Shown: positions 18,145 through 27,649, numbered from the stretch's first letter. The stretch: DNA of 40,128 bases from Bdellovibrio sp. (GCA_024711265.1 JANJTG010000101.1:1-40128); one strand, 5' to 3'. A program made the numbers and translations. The notes: generated from the sequence alone by a model not told the origin.

Positions 18145-19477
18145 ATATAAGACCCATCAAGAGATGCATTCCTAAGACTCCCCACCACCCCTTCAGCGTA
18201 GAGTCCGATGGCCAGAGTCCCGGAGCTTTTAAATAAAAATAGACCAAGATCGCCTGAAGAAGATGATGACAAACTCCCGTTAGCACTCGTCCGTGCAACC
18301 AATAATCCAGAGGTCGCTGAATTAATTCCACCAAGACCAATTCTACATGAATAAGGTAGGAAACCAAAAACGTGACTATAACGGCGATGAAGAGATTTTT
18401 CTTCCATTTGAACAATGGAAAGAAAACCAGGGTCTTCAACCACTCATAGTAGTAAGTGTTCCATCTCTTCCATCTTTCAAAGGGATTGGCCGCCAGAAGT
18501 GGCACATGGAATGGGTCAAACATATCAAATCCCAAAATCCGACAACAGCCAATCACCGTTAACAGAGCAATCATTGCATTTAGATAGGTGCTAAAATACA
18601 AGATATAGCCATGAAAGAAGTGATAGCTGAATCCCTCCCAGGGAAGAACCTTAGACATCTTCTGTCCCAGCCACATCGAAACCACTTGCAAAAGCACTGC
18701 TAGATAGAGATCTCGAAGCCCCTTCAGCAGCACCGAGCTTCGATGAGGTTGGCGGCTCAATTTCAAGAACTCACTCGATGTCAACGATGGTACTGCCGAA
18801 AAAAAATTCGCCGGGAAAAAAAGCTGTGCCCAAAAAGACCAAGATTTTAACGGCACCAAAGTCAGTGTTGAGTATCGCTCCGAGATTAATAGGATCATCG
18901 GCATCATGATCCTGAGAGGAAACCACAGAAATGGGACGGCATAAATTCGACCATCGGAGTACTCCGACGAGAACTGAGACCGTAAAAGAACTCCTCCAGC
19001 AATCAAAAAGAGAAAGAAAGTAATGGCTCGGACTGGAGGAACCTTCAAAAGAATGAGAGTCGCGGCGCACAAAGGCAATCCAATTTGAAAATAAAAAAAT
19101 GCCAAACTCCAACTTAAAGGGTGGGACACCTCCACTCTCCAAATGTGCCCCACATAAATGAATATCAAACATGCTAAGGCTGTTTTTGCTTTATCAAGGC
19201 TCAATGCGTGAGAGAAAAAACCGAAGATCAGAATGATAGAGACCAGATGAAACCGATCCGTGGGGCCAATCCAAATTCTCCACTGATTAAGAAAGTTGCC
19301 ATAAGTCTCTGGAGGAAAAATCAGTGAAAGATAAACCAAAATTCCGCATAAGAAGAAACAAAGAATCAACGACCCCAATGTGCTGGAATTATTTCTCACC
19401 ACAAAATCAACAAGCTCATTATTAAAATGAGTGATCTTATCTGTCACCCAAGAGGGAGAGCCTTTCTGGGTCGTCAT
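18125..19477 (-). CDS. Multi-pass membrane protein, divergent MBOAT-like (paralog A)
   Basis: 450 aa, hydrophobic; GFDMFDPFHVPLLAANPFERWKRWNTYYYEWLKTLVFFPLF parallels the canonical MBOAT segment in this window, GFEIPNNFSLPFFASSLSEFWRDWHSSLGRWMHDYVYRPLSF. Confidence 0.65.
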   Translation of the reverse strand: MTTQKGSPSWVTDKITHFNNELVDFVVRNNSSTLGSLILCFFLCGILVYLSLIFPPETYGNFLNQWRIWIGPTDRFHLVSIILIFGFFSHALSLDKAKTALACLIFIYVGHIWRVEVSHPLSWSLAFFYFQIGLPLCAATLILLKVPPVRAITFFLFLIAGGVLLRSQFSSEYSDGRIYAVPFLWFPLRIMMPMILLISERYSTLTLVPLKSWSFWAQLFFPANFFSAVPSLTSSEFLKLSRQPHRSSVLLKGLRDLYLAVLLQVVSMWLGQKMSKVLPWEGFSYHFFHGYILYFSTYLNAMIALLTVIGCCRILGFDMFDPFHVPLLAANPFERWKRWNTYYYEWLKTLVFFPLFKWKKNLFIAVIVTFLVSYLIHVELVLVELIQRPLDYWLHGRVLTGVCHHLLQAILVYFYLKAPGLWPSDSTLKGWWGVLGMHLLMGLIFIFPPY

Positions 19478-20980
19478 TTCCCACCAACCACCATCATTTT
19501 ACTTCAATCCCCAAATCTTTGTTGTTACGCTATTCTACAGAGGTTTTTGGTGAAATACGAGGCTATTCTTGGTGCGATAACAATCTCTCTCGCGTCCACT
19601 TTCTTACTGTGGTTTTGCGAAATTCCAGTCTTCTACATTGTGGGATTTGGAATATTTCTGCATTCCCTTCTTCCGCAACACCGCAAATCCATCATTGTTC
19701 TGATCTCATTGAGTTATCTCCTATTTGGAACGTCTTTTCTGCGGACCAATATCATTTGGTTCAGCTCAAGCCTTTCTGAGCACTTTCTTGTCCAGAATGT
19801 CTTTCGAATCCTTTTTATCCTAGGGGGCTCGTTTTTTACGATTTGGCTCACTCAAACAATCAAACATTGGGTTGCTCGCTTCAAATCTTTGACAGGCTTT
19901 GAGTTTTTCATTCTACTTTTCATGCGAATTCTATTGTTCATAGGCGTGAGCTTTATACCTGATAGGTCCTGGGCCTTCTTTTTTGTCGTCAATATTCTTT
20001 TGATGCACTCTTGGCAACTTTCCTTTGCCGGTTATGATTTTGTTTCTCCTGGGAAGTCTGCACAAAAGATCAAGGATCTGCTTTACCGTTTCAGTCCCCC
20101 CTGGGTTCTCGCCAGCTTCTTTTATGCAGCCACACCAAAAACGGAATCCTATTGGGAGCAAGTTCGGGCAAAAAACGATCAAGAACTCACGACCTGTCGT
20201 CAAAGCGCCCTGAAGCTGCTGCTGTGGGCATCCTTCCTTATGATCCTGACCAAGCTCATGTCTAATTTCTTTTATGAAGTGAACCGATATTCGAACTCGT
20301 TTTGGCATCTGCCACTTCACCACGATCTTCTGCCGTTATCTCAAGCTATTGAGCAAGTTCGATATCAAAAAGTAATTTTTGCGCCGGCAAAGGCCTGGCA
20401 GATTCTGACGACGGATTTCACTCTTCATCTATTGCAAATTTCAGTCTTTGGCCATGTCGTCATAAGTTTGGCACGCTTCTTTGGATTGAATGCCCCTAGG
20501 AATACTCAGAATCCTTTGGCCGCTGTTTCGATTTTGGATTTCTTCAGTCGTTACAATTATTATTACAAAGAATTTCTGCTGAATGTTTTCTACTATCCTC
20601 TCTTTTTTCGCTTTCATAAGCTTAAACTCAAAATTCGCATACTCATCTCGACAACACTTTCAATAGGGCTTGGCAACTACCTGTTTCTTTCTATCATGAC
20701 TCTTAGTTCACGCCCCTCCTCCAATATTCTGGCCAATGCTCAATCGACGCTACCTCTTCTTGTCTACTGCGCAGTTCTGACGATCTTCATTACCTACTCG
20801 CAGATCCTCAGTCTTCGCAACAATCCGAAAGCACAAAAGAGCTCTATTCCCAAACGACTTTTTAAGCTGAGCTATATTCTTCTATTCTACGCACTGCTAA
20901 GAGTTTTCGATCACTATTTCCTAGGGGATATTAAAGGGAATTGGGGGTTCTTTCTTATGCTATGGGGATTTCCATCATGA
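19427..20980 (+). CDS. Multi-pass membrane protein, divergent MBOAT-like (paralog B)
   Basis: SILDFFSRYNYYYKEFLLNVFYYPLFFRF is shared with paralogs A and C. GTG at 19550 after AGAGG is a possible true start, which would remove the overlap with the divergent gene. Confidence 0.65.
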   Translation: MSDLICHPRGRAFLGRHFPPTTIILLQSPNLCCYAILQRFLVKYEAILGAITISLASTFLLWFCEIPVFYIVGFGIFLHSLLPQHRKSIIVLISLSYLLFGTSFLRTNIIWFSSSLSEHFLVQNVFRILFILGGSFFTIWLTQTIKHWVARFKSLTGFEFFILLFMRILLFIGVSFIPDRSWAFFFVVNILLMHSWQLSFAGYDFVSPGKSAQKIKDLLYRFSPPWVLASFFYAATPKTESYWEQVRAKNDQELTTCRQSALKLLLWASFLMILTKLMSNFFYEVNRYSNSFWHLPLHHDLLPLSQAIEQVRYQKVIFAPAKAWQILTTDFTLHLLQISVFGHVVISLARFFGLNAPRNTQNPLAAVSILDFFSRYNYYYKEFLLNVFYYPLFFRFHKLKLKIRILISTTLSIGLGNYLFLSIMTLSSRPSSNILANAQSTLPLLVYCAVLTIFITYSQILSLRNNPKAQKSSIPKRLFKLSYILLFYALLRVFDHYFLGDIKGNWGFFLMLWGFPS

Positions 20981-21216
20981 TTGATTTTCAACCGCTGGAA
21001 CTAAAAATTTTGGAGCTGCTAAGTGAAAATGGACGCCCCGCTCACTTCGAGGCGGATCAATCTTTGTTCTTTAGTGGGCTCTTAGATTCCCTCTCGGCAA
21101 TTCGACTTTTGGTTTTTATTGAAGAGACCTATCAGTTCAATCCTCCAAGTGATTTTAATATCCGCCAGATTGATTCTTTCAATAAAATCAAAGCCCTTCT
21201 AACTCCTTCAAGTTAG
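20977..21216 (+). CDS. Acyl carrier protein-like (ACP-2)
   Basis: ATGA overlap with the upstream stop; LFFSGLLDSLSAIRLLVFIEETYQFNPPSDFNIRQIDSFNKI with canonical DSL. Confidence 0.82.
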   Translation: MIDFQPLELKILELLSENGRPAHFEADQSLFFSGLLDSLSAIRLLVFIEETYQFNPPSDFNIRQIDSFNKIKALLTPSS

Positions 21217-22736
21217 TGCAACTCCCTCAAGAACAGATTAACGCTAGCTCCAGGAGATAGCTTCAACTTTTCAGACAAAATCAGAACACCCTGCTTGTGG
21301 GATAAGGGCACTTGGGGGCTCTTGGAGTTCAACTGTTCTCCCAAGGAATCCACCCCTGCCGCATTCAAACTTAATGTCATAAACTGCGCCAGCGCCTTTC
21401 TATAATTTGAATCATTGAAGCCAGAAAGATCCTCAAGTGGAGCTAAATAGAAATAGTAAGCGCTCGGAACTCCCCCCATCCAACCAGTTCCCCACATCTG
21501 GATTTTTCCTTTTTTGATGGCCCCTAGAAGTTCCGCCGGCTCTAAAACTTCTACCTGAAGATCAAGATCTATATTTTTAAATGAGGCTTGAAACCAATCC
21601 GCCACCTTCTTCGATTCCGGGGCCGCAACTAATGCCATCTTAATCTTTTTCAGTTTGATTTTTCTTCTTAAGTTCTGAGCCCATTTTCTATCACAGGAAG
21701 GCGAGGGCGTTTCATCCCTCGGCTCAAGCCCCCTAGGAACCAAACGTCGCGCCGGTACAGCCATGGTGAGGTATAAGTTCTTAATCAACTCCTCACGATC
21801 TAAGCAAGACGAAATCAACTCTTTCAGCGGCAAGTAAGAATCTCGGATGCCCTTATCTGCAAAATTGAAGGCAAGATAGCTTGTTTCTAGCAAAGGGTAC
21901 TCATGTCGAGTGACCTTCTGCATCTCTTTCAACGTTTGCAACGCACTCTGGCTTTCGACTTGAATCCAGTCCGATTCTCCTTGTTTAAATTTTTGAACTC
22001 TTTCATCTTCTGACTTCAAAACCTCTAACTTTAAAATCTTAGGTTTCTTTCCCCTACTCGAAAACTTCAGAAAAGGATCGCCTAACGAAGAGGTCAAAAT
22101 ATAGGCTCCCGTACCAACCGGCCCCTTGCTCAGGCCCAAACTTCCCTCCACCACTTCACGCGGCACAATCGCCAATGCAATAGCACTGAAGAGCTCTGCA
22201 ACAGGGGCAAATTGATTCTTGAAATTAATACGAACAGTATAGTCCCCCTGGGCAGTCAGGCCTTCTACAGGTTCAGAATAATCCGCCTTTGGCTTGTTTT
22301 TTTGGCGATTTCGCCATTCATCTAGGCCCACAATCATATTTTCAAGATACCTAAAGCCAGGAGATGCATTTTGTGGAGCCGCGATTCGTTTGATAGAGGC
22401 AATGACGTCCGATGCGGTCATCTCACGACTTAAACCCGCCTCACCAACTGCAGATTTGAAGTGAACGCCCTTTTTTAGTGATATCTGATAGACTTTCCCG
22501 TCCTCTGTGACGGGGGGAGCCTCTGCCAAGGTCGGAACCACTTTCCAAGTCCCGTCATATACCGGAGTATAGAGAGTATCATAAACCAGTCTTAAGATTT
22601 GCTCTCCTTCGAGATCGACGATGTAAATAGGGTCAAAGCTATTGGGTTTGGCCTCAATGAATCCCCGGTAATCTATATGATCTTTTTTGGTACAACCACC
22701 GACAATCAAAAGCGCGACCAGTAATAACTTTCTCAT
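21213..22736 (-). CDS. Extracellular solute-binding protein family 5 (peptide/oligopeptide ABC) lipoprotein
   Basis: Lipobox LLIVGGCTK; ILRLVYDTLYTPVYDGTWKVVPTLAEAPPVTEDGKVYQISLKKGVHFKSA...MTASDVIASIKRI. No permease or ATPase genes nearby. Confidence 0.85.
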   Translation of the reverse strand: MRKLLLVALLIVGGCTKKDHIDYRGFIEAKPNSFDPIYIVDLEGEQILRLVYDTLYTPVYDGTWKVVPTLAEAPPVTEDGKVYQISLKKGVHFKSAVGEAGLSREMTASDVIASIKRIAAPQNASPGFRYLENMIVGLDEWRNRQKNKPKADYSEPVEGLTAQGDYTVRINFKNQFAPVAELFSAIALAIVPREVVEGSLGLSKGPVGTGAYILTSSLGDPFLKFSSRGKKPKILKLEVLKSEDERVQKFKQGESDWIQVESQSALQTLKEMQKVTRHEYPLLETSYLAFNFADKGIRDSYLPLKELISSCLDREELIKNLYLTMAVPARRLVPRGLEPRDETPSPSCDRKWAQNLRRKIKLKKIKMALVAAPESKKVADWFQASFKNIDLDLQVEVLEPAELLGAIKKGKIQMWGTGWMGGVPSAYYFYLAPLEDLSGFNDSNYRKALAQFMTLSLNAAGVDSLGEQLNSKSPQVPLSHKQGVLILSEKLKLSPGASVNLFLRELH

Positions 22737-22854
22737 GGAACCCCTTTTGGACCTTCATTTTGAAGAGGAGGCTTGATGTCATAAAAGCGTCTATGCTAAC
22801 TTAATAGACATCACTGCTTGTTTATCAACGAATTATAAATGACCGGGGGTTTCT

Positions 22855-23481
22855 TTGAAACCACAAAAATGGATCTTTATTTCTTTTCTCATCTCGAGCC
22901 TCTGGGGAAACCTCGCGGTCTTTGCACAATATCCAGCCGTTGATGGACCTCCAACTCCGGACACTCTGAAGACCTCCCTCCGTTCCATCGGCGGCTTGAG
23001 CATCTATGCGTACGTCTCGTTACCTAGCTTCATGGGACGCATCCAAAATGCACCGGCCAGTTATATCAGCGAAAAAAATCCGCTCTCAACTCATACCACC
23101 CTTCTTGGCTATCAGTGCCTTGAAGAGCAAATGAAGGCCGTTGCGGACAACTTTGGTTCATCAGGGCTGAAGGAGCAATTCAAAAAACAGGCGGTTTCCA
23201 CCGTCAACTTCATGCTCGTTGTGGTGCGAGGAAGCGTCATTGATGCCAAACTTTGCACTCCCCATATTGCAGTCTTTGAAAAAACAGCTAACATCATCAC
23301 TTGTTTTAATGGTCAACTAGCCCCAACTCCGAACCTAAAAAACAACTGCAAGCTTCTATCCAAGTCCGGTATGGCTACATATGCAAAAGCCCTCCAGGAT
23401 CTTGAGAATCAAAGAGGACCACTTAAGTCTTCTATCCTGAAAACCGCGAATGATTTGCTCGAGAAGATGAAAACCAACTAA
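22855..23481 (+). CDS. Secreted hypothetical protein
   Basis: TTG start at 22855; signal peptide KPQKWIFISFLISSLWGNLAVFAQ; 208 aa. Confidence 0.65.
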   Translation: MKPQKWIFISFLISSLWGNLAVFAQYPAVDGPPTPDTLKTSLRSIGGLSIYAYVSLPSFMGRIQNAPASYISEKNPLSTHTTLLGYQCLEEQMKAVADNFGSSGLKEQFKKQAVSTVNFMLVVVRGSVIDAKLCTPHIAVFEKTANIITCFNGQLAPTPNLKNNCKLLSKSGMATYAKALQDLENQRGPLKSSILKTANDLLEKMKTN

Positions 23482-23491
23482 AGGGATCATT

Positions 23492-24550
23492 ATGAGAATA
23501 TTCCGCCCGGTACGTTCTTTATGGAAAACAGGTCTCCCTCTTCTGGGGATGTTTCTCTTCGCGCAAAGTGGAATGGCTCACCCATATAACATTGGTGCCT
23601 TTTGGAAGTTGGGTGATGCGCAACCTCCTAGCTGCACGATCTCAACCTCAATTTCCGGCTGGAGAAATAACGCCTCTGAGACTATCAACTTCACCTGCAC
23701 GGACAATAGGCTTATCTATCAAATTCTTTGCAGCGTGAATGGAGGCGCATGGGGCACCTGCACAACGTCAACAAGTCACACGATCTCCGGCCTTACAAGC
23801 AATACAACAACAACGTTCCAGGTTAAGTCCATCGATACCTTCAACAATGAAAGCGTTGTCACCGCCGCAGAAACACGCACATGGAGCACGGATCTTCTTG
23901 CTCCGACGATTGCGACACTGACTCCCTCAGCCACAAATACCAGTGCTCCCAGCTTCACGTTTACCGGTGCCGACACGGGAGGAAGCGGCGTGGCCTCTTA
24001 TCAGTGCTCTCTGGATACCGGAACGGCAAGCTTCACTGCCTGCACAAGCCCGCGCGCCGGGGCAGGTCTTGTTGCCGGAACAACTTACTACTTCCGCGTT
24101 CGCTCCATTGACGTCGCCGGTAATGTTGGCAGCTTTTCGTTTGTCACCTGGACAAATGGCGGCTGGACAGCTTTCGGAAGCTGCTCGGTCAGTTGTGGCG
24201 GAGGACTCCAATACCGCACTTGCACCAATCCTTCACCAAGCGTCAGCCCCCCCGGAATGCCCTGTGCCGGTTCCAACAGTCAAAGCTGTAACACCTTCCC
24301 CTGCTGTACCGCCGCCCATTACACCACCAATATGTGTGCAGGATACCAATACTATCATCGCTACTCCTACGGAACTTGCGCCATGGACGGGGGACAATGT
24401 CCAGGCTCCACAAGTTACGGAGCCTCAAATCCTTACATTGGGGGCACGTCAACCATGTCCTGTAGAAGCGGTAGCGCCCATGCTGTCTCCGTCTACCAAG
24501 ACGGTTGCTCAAAAGGTTGCGCTTGCATTGTTTTATGCCAATGCAACTAG
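23492..24550 (+). CDS. Secreted multidomain protein: Ig/FN-like repeats, thrombospondin type 1-like repeat, Cys-rich C-terminus
   Basis: Signal peptide followed by repeats ending in TxFQVKSID.../TYYFRVRSIDVAGNVGSFSFVTW, then GWTAFGSCSVSCGGGLQYRTCTNPSPSVSPPGMPCAGSNSQSCNTFPCC and a further Cys-rich tail. Confidence 0.8.
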   Translation: MRIFRPVRSLWKTGLPLLGMFLFAQSGMAHPYNIGAFWKLGDAQPPSCTISTSISGWRNNASETINFTCTDNRLIYQILCSVNGGAWGTCTTSTSHTISGLTSNTTTTFQVKSIDTFNNESVVTAAETRTWSTDLLAPTIATLTPSATNTSAPSFTFTGADTGGSGVASYQCSLDTGTASFTACTSPRAGAGLVAGTTYYFRVRSIDVAGNVGSFSFVTWTNGGWTAFGSCSVSCGGGLQYRTCTNPSPSVSPPGMPCAGSNSQSCNTFPCCTAAHYTTNMCAGYQYYHRYSYGTCAMDGGQCPGSTSYGASNPYIGGTSTMSCRSGSAHAVSVYQDGCSKGCACIVLCQCN

Positions 24551-26166
24551 GACCTGACGACACCCGCTTATTTAACGATCAAATCTTCACCCTGGGAAGC
24601 CTTCGGTTCCTCAGGGGCAGTTTCGTCGCGAATTACCTCAGTTCCACGAAAGAGCATGGTCACTTACCATTTATTACCGTCTTCGAACAAAAAACGATAA
24701 TAAAGAAGACCTATCAAGAGTTTCACAAGGACGTCCTTTGCGCCGCCTCGCACATTCGCTCTCATCTCAAAGATGAAAAAACGGTCGTCCTTATTGGCGG
24801 AAACTCCTACCTGCTCAGTGTCTACATCGTTGCAACACTTCTTCTAGGAAAAACCTTGTGCCCCCTTAATCCCGCTGAGGGCTGGACAAGACTGACCAAG
24901 AAGATTCTGCAGCTGAACGAAAATACTCTGGTCTTCCATGCCCCCTCCAATACACCGCCCGAGGGACTGAAAGCTCTCCGCATGACTCTAGAGCAGAAAG
25001 TCCCTTCCTTTGATATTTCATCGCTGAACCTTGAACTGCGTGAGGACTCAAGCCCGCTGATTCTGATTTTTACCAGCGGAACCACGGGGTATTCAAAAGT
25101 TGTCATGCAAACTGAAAAGAACATTCTAAGTAATGTCGACGCACTGATAGAGCACCATGAACTTTTCAAAAAGAAAACCATCCTCACTCCCTTGCCTCTT
25201 TTCCACGTCAACGCTTTGGAGTTTTCATTCTTCTGTACTTTATTTTCCGGTGGTCAACTGATCCTTTTAGAAAATGCAGAACCTTTTTTACTCAAGGAAG
25301 CACTTCTTCACCAGAAGGTTCACATTTTAAGTATTCTGCCTCCGATCATCAAAATTCTTCATTTCATGAAAAATCAATTTCAAGAACCCCTTCGTCAGGT
25401 CGACTATGTCGTGTCGGCGGCGGCTCCCCTTTCTGTAGAGCTGGCGAAGGCCTTCTTTGCTGATTTTTCAGTACGAATTATTCAAGGTTACGGACTATCC
25501 GAAGCAGTCAACTTTTCCGCCGTTATGCCTATTCAGGTTTCCGATGTCGACTATGAAGAAATGATGTTTCATCATGGATTCCCCTCCATCGGAAAATCCC
25601 TTCGCGGCAACCATATTGATATTCTTAAAGAGGACGGTTCTTTAGCGGGAGCTCAGATCCCCGGCGAAATTTGCATTCGCGGGCACAACGTAATGAATAG
25701 CTACAAAGACATCGCTCCGGAAGTATTGTTTAAGGACGGATACCTCCACACCGGAGATCTGGGATTTTACCTGGAAAAAGAGGGTGAAAGATTCTTTTTT
25801 ATATCTGGACGACTCAAGGACGTCATCAAACGCTTCGGAGAATCTGTTTCTTTGCGTGAAGTCGACGACCTGGTGAACACATTCGCATTCCCTGATTTTG
25901 ATGCCATTGCCGTTCCTTTTGAAAATGACTATGCGGGAGAAGAGATCGGACTCGTCGTCAAAGGCAATCCTCAACTTCAGACTCAGCCAGAGACTTTTCG
26001 CGAGCACCTCCAACAAATGCCCGTCTTCCTGCGCCCTAAAATCATCATCTTTACAGACGAAAGTATACGAACTCCCAGCGGAAAACCCTGCCGATGGCAG
26101 TTCAACCATCTCTTCAAATCATTTAAGGCAAAAGCCATTGGCGTCTCCCCGTCATTTCATATATAA
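24535..26166 (+). CDS. AMP-dependent acyl/aminoacyl synthetase (ANL superfamily)
   Basis: LILIFTSGTTGYSKVVMQTEKN, LPLFHVNALEF, QGYGLSEAVNFS, GEICIRGHNVMNSYKD, DGYLHTGDLGF, ISGRLKDVIKRFGESVSLREVD, TPSGKPCRWQF. Start 24535 or 24541. Confidence 0.93.
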   Translation: MPMQLGPDDTRLFNDQIFTLGSLRFLRGSFVANYLSSTKEHGHLPFITVFEQKTIIKKTYQEFHKDVLCAASHIRSHLKDEKTVVLIGGNSYLLSVYIVATLLLGKTLCPLNPAEGWTRLTKKILQLNENTLVFHAPSNTPPEGLKALRMTLEQKVPSFDISSLNLELREDSSPLILIFTSGTTGYSKVVMQTEKNILSNVDALIEHHELFKKKTILTPLPLFHVNALEFSFFCTLFSGGQLILLENAEPFLLKEALLHQKVHILSILPPIIKILHFMKNQFQEPLRQVDYVVSAAAPLSVELAKAFFADFSVRIIQGYGLSEAVNFSAVMPIQVSDVDYEEMMFHHGFPSIGKSLRGNHIDILKEDGSLAGAQIPGEICIRGHNVMNSYKDIAPEVLFKDGYLHTGDLGFYLEKEGERFFFISGRLKDVIKRFGESVSLREVDDLVNTFAFPDFDAIAVPFENDYAGEEIGLVVKGNPQLQTQPETFREHLQQMPVFLRPKIIIFTDESIRTPSGKPCRWQFNHLFKSFKAKAIGVSPSFHI

Positions 26167-26174
26167 AAAAGGAG

Positions 26175-27641
26175 ATGACGGTGATTCCGAAGCTAGAGAC
26201 AAACCAACGCCTTATCGAGTTCAGCCAGACCGTCGTCGGACAAGCGGGGCTCTTGGGACTCTTTGCCGTCGGACTATTTCTTATGAAGGTGCCCAGTTGG
26301 ATCTTCATCACAATAGTGCTCTTGGCACTTCAATTCGGCGCAAATTATAAGAAGTGGATCTTGCTTCTTGCCTCTTTCAGTGCCGCCATCTTCTATATGC
26401 GACTTGATTTTGAACTTATCAGTTCATTTGCAAGCAAAGTTCACGCTTCTTTACCCATCGGATTCACTCCATATCGTATTGTCATCCTCATCTTAGTTAT
26501 TTTCACTGGTCTTTTGATCCTAAAGCCCAAGGATCGACGCTGGCCCTTTCGTAGCAAGCATCCCGTTTTAGCACTCGCCATCTTCTTTAACCTGTCGGTC
26601 CTCGCAGCCATCTCACTTCCCCTCGAGGCACACTCCGCCACCTTTTATTGGTCTTTCCTTTTGGTTTTCGGGAATTACTTTTGGTTTTTTGCCTACGCCC
26701 TGAAGGATCAACTTCATCACCGGCGGGAATTTGATTTTTTTGATTTCAGTTTTGCCCGGGCGTACTGGTCTGGTTCTTATCGGATTCCACTTCATACGGG
26801 GCCTCAGGCATTGGCAACGAATGAAGCCCATGACACTCAGACCTACACCATCCTGAAGATCAAAGCCCTGAAGCTTCTATACTGGTCATTTATTTTAAAG
26901 CATGTCGCAGATCTTTTTCATTATTTCCTATTTGGAAAGTTTGAATGGTTGCCTTGGGACATCACACTTCCCACCCTGGCGGTCAACAAAGACCAACTCA
27001 GTCTTTCACATATCAATCAGCTTGATTGGAAGGTTTGGCAATATTGGGCTTTTATGCTTTGCACCTATGTACTCTATCAGATGAAAATTACCTACATCGG
27101 AAATACCCTGATTTCCGTTGCACGAATGTCGGGCTTCTACCTTTATCGCGTGTCCCATAGGCCTTTGAAAGCTCGTTCCTTGGCTGACTTCTTTCGTCGC
27201 ATTCACTACTACTACTATGAAGTCATAAAAACATTTTTCTTCTATCCCACCCTTTCCCGATTTTTTAAAAAACAGCGCCGGTTGCGACTTTTTTTCGCAA
27301 CGTTCATCGCCATTTTTGTTGGCGGCGGAATTCAAGTTCACTTTTTTTCTCATCCCGAAGTCTATGTGGGATACAGCCTTTATGAGGCCCTCCTGCGATG
27401 GCTGCCCGCCGGGATCTATCATATTTTATTTGGCTTATTTCTAGGCTTTTCAATGGTCCACGAAATTGATCTCCAAAATAAGAACACACCACTCCTTTTG
27501 GAAAAACTGCGCCTCGTCGTCATTGCTGTGATTTATATCTGGCTGCTGAGCTGGATCATTACCTGGGGACCGGAATGGCCTAAGGCCTCCATCTCCGAAC
27601 ACCTCACTTATTCAGGTCGCCTTCTTGGGTTGAATCTATGA
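26175..27641 (+). CDS. Multi-pass membrane protein, divergent MBOAT-like (paralog C)
   Basis: SLADFFRRIHYYYYEVIKTFFFYPTLSRFFKKQRRLRLFFATFIAIFVGGGIQVHFF is shared with paralogs A and B. Confidence 0.65.
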   Translation: MTVIPKLETNQRLIEFSQTVVGQAGLLGLFAVGLFLMKVPSWIFITIVLLALQFGANYKKWILLLASFSAAIFYMRLDFELISSFASKVHASLPIGFTPYRIVILILVIFTGLLILKPKDRRWPFRSKHPVLALAIFFNLSVLAAISLPLEAHSATFYWSFLLVFGNYFWFFAYALKDQLHHRREFDFFDFSFARAYWSGSYRIPLHTGPQALATNEAHDTQTYTILKIKALKLLYWSFILKHVADLFHYFLFGKFEWLPWDITLPTLAVNKDQLSLSHINQLDWKVWQYWAFMLCTYVLYQMKITYIGNTLISVARMSGFYLYRVSHRPLKARSLADFFRRIHYYYYEVIKTFFFYPTLSRFFKKQRRLRLFFATFIAIFVGGGIQVHFFSHPEVYVGYSLYEALLRWLPAGIYHILFGLFLGFSMVHEIDLQNKNTPLLLEKLRLVVIAVIYIWLLSWIITWGPEWPKASISEHLTYSGRLLGLNL

Positions 27642-27649
27642 AAGGTTAG

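Noticed and set aside
23943-24557. 204-aa + strand ORF in another frame over the TSP1-like gene
   Set aside because: Low-complexity Ala/Pro/Thr-rich product; the frame starting at 23492 has a signal peptide and recognisable domains. The antisense ORFs at 23927-24563 were rejected for the same reason.
25642-26109. 155-aa minus-strand ORF inside the AMP-ligase gene
   Set aside because: Antisense to conserved ANL motifs; no domain recognisable.
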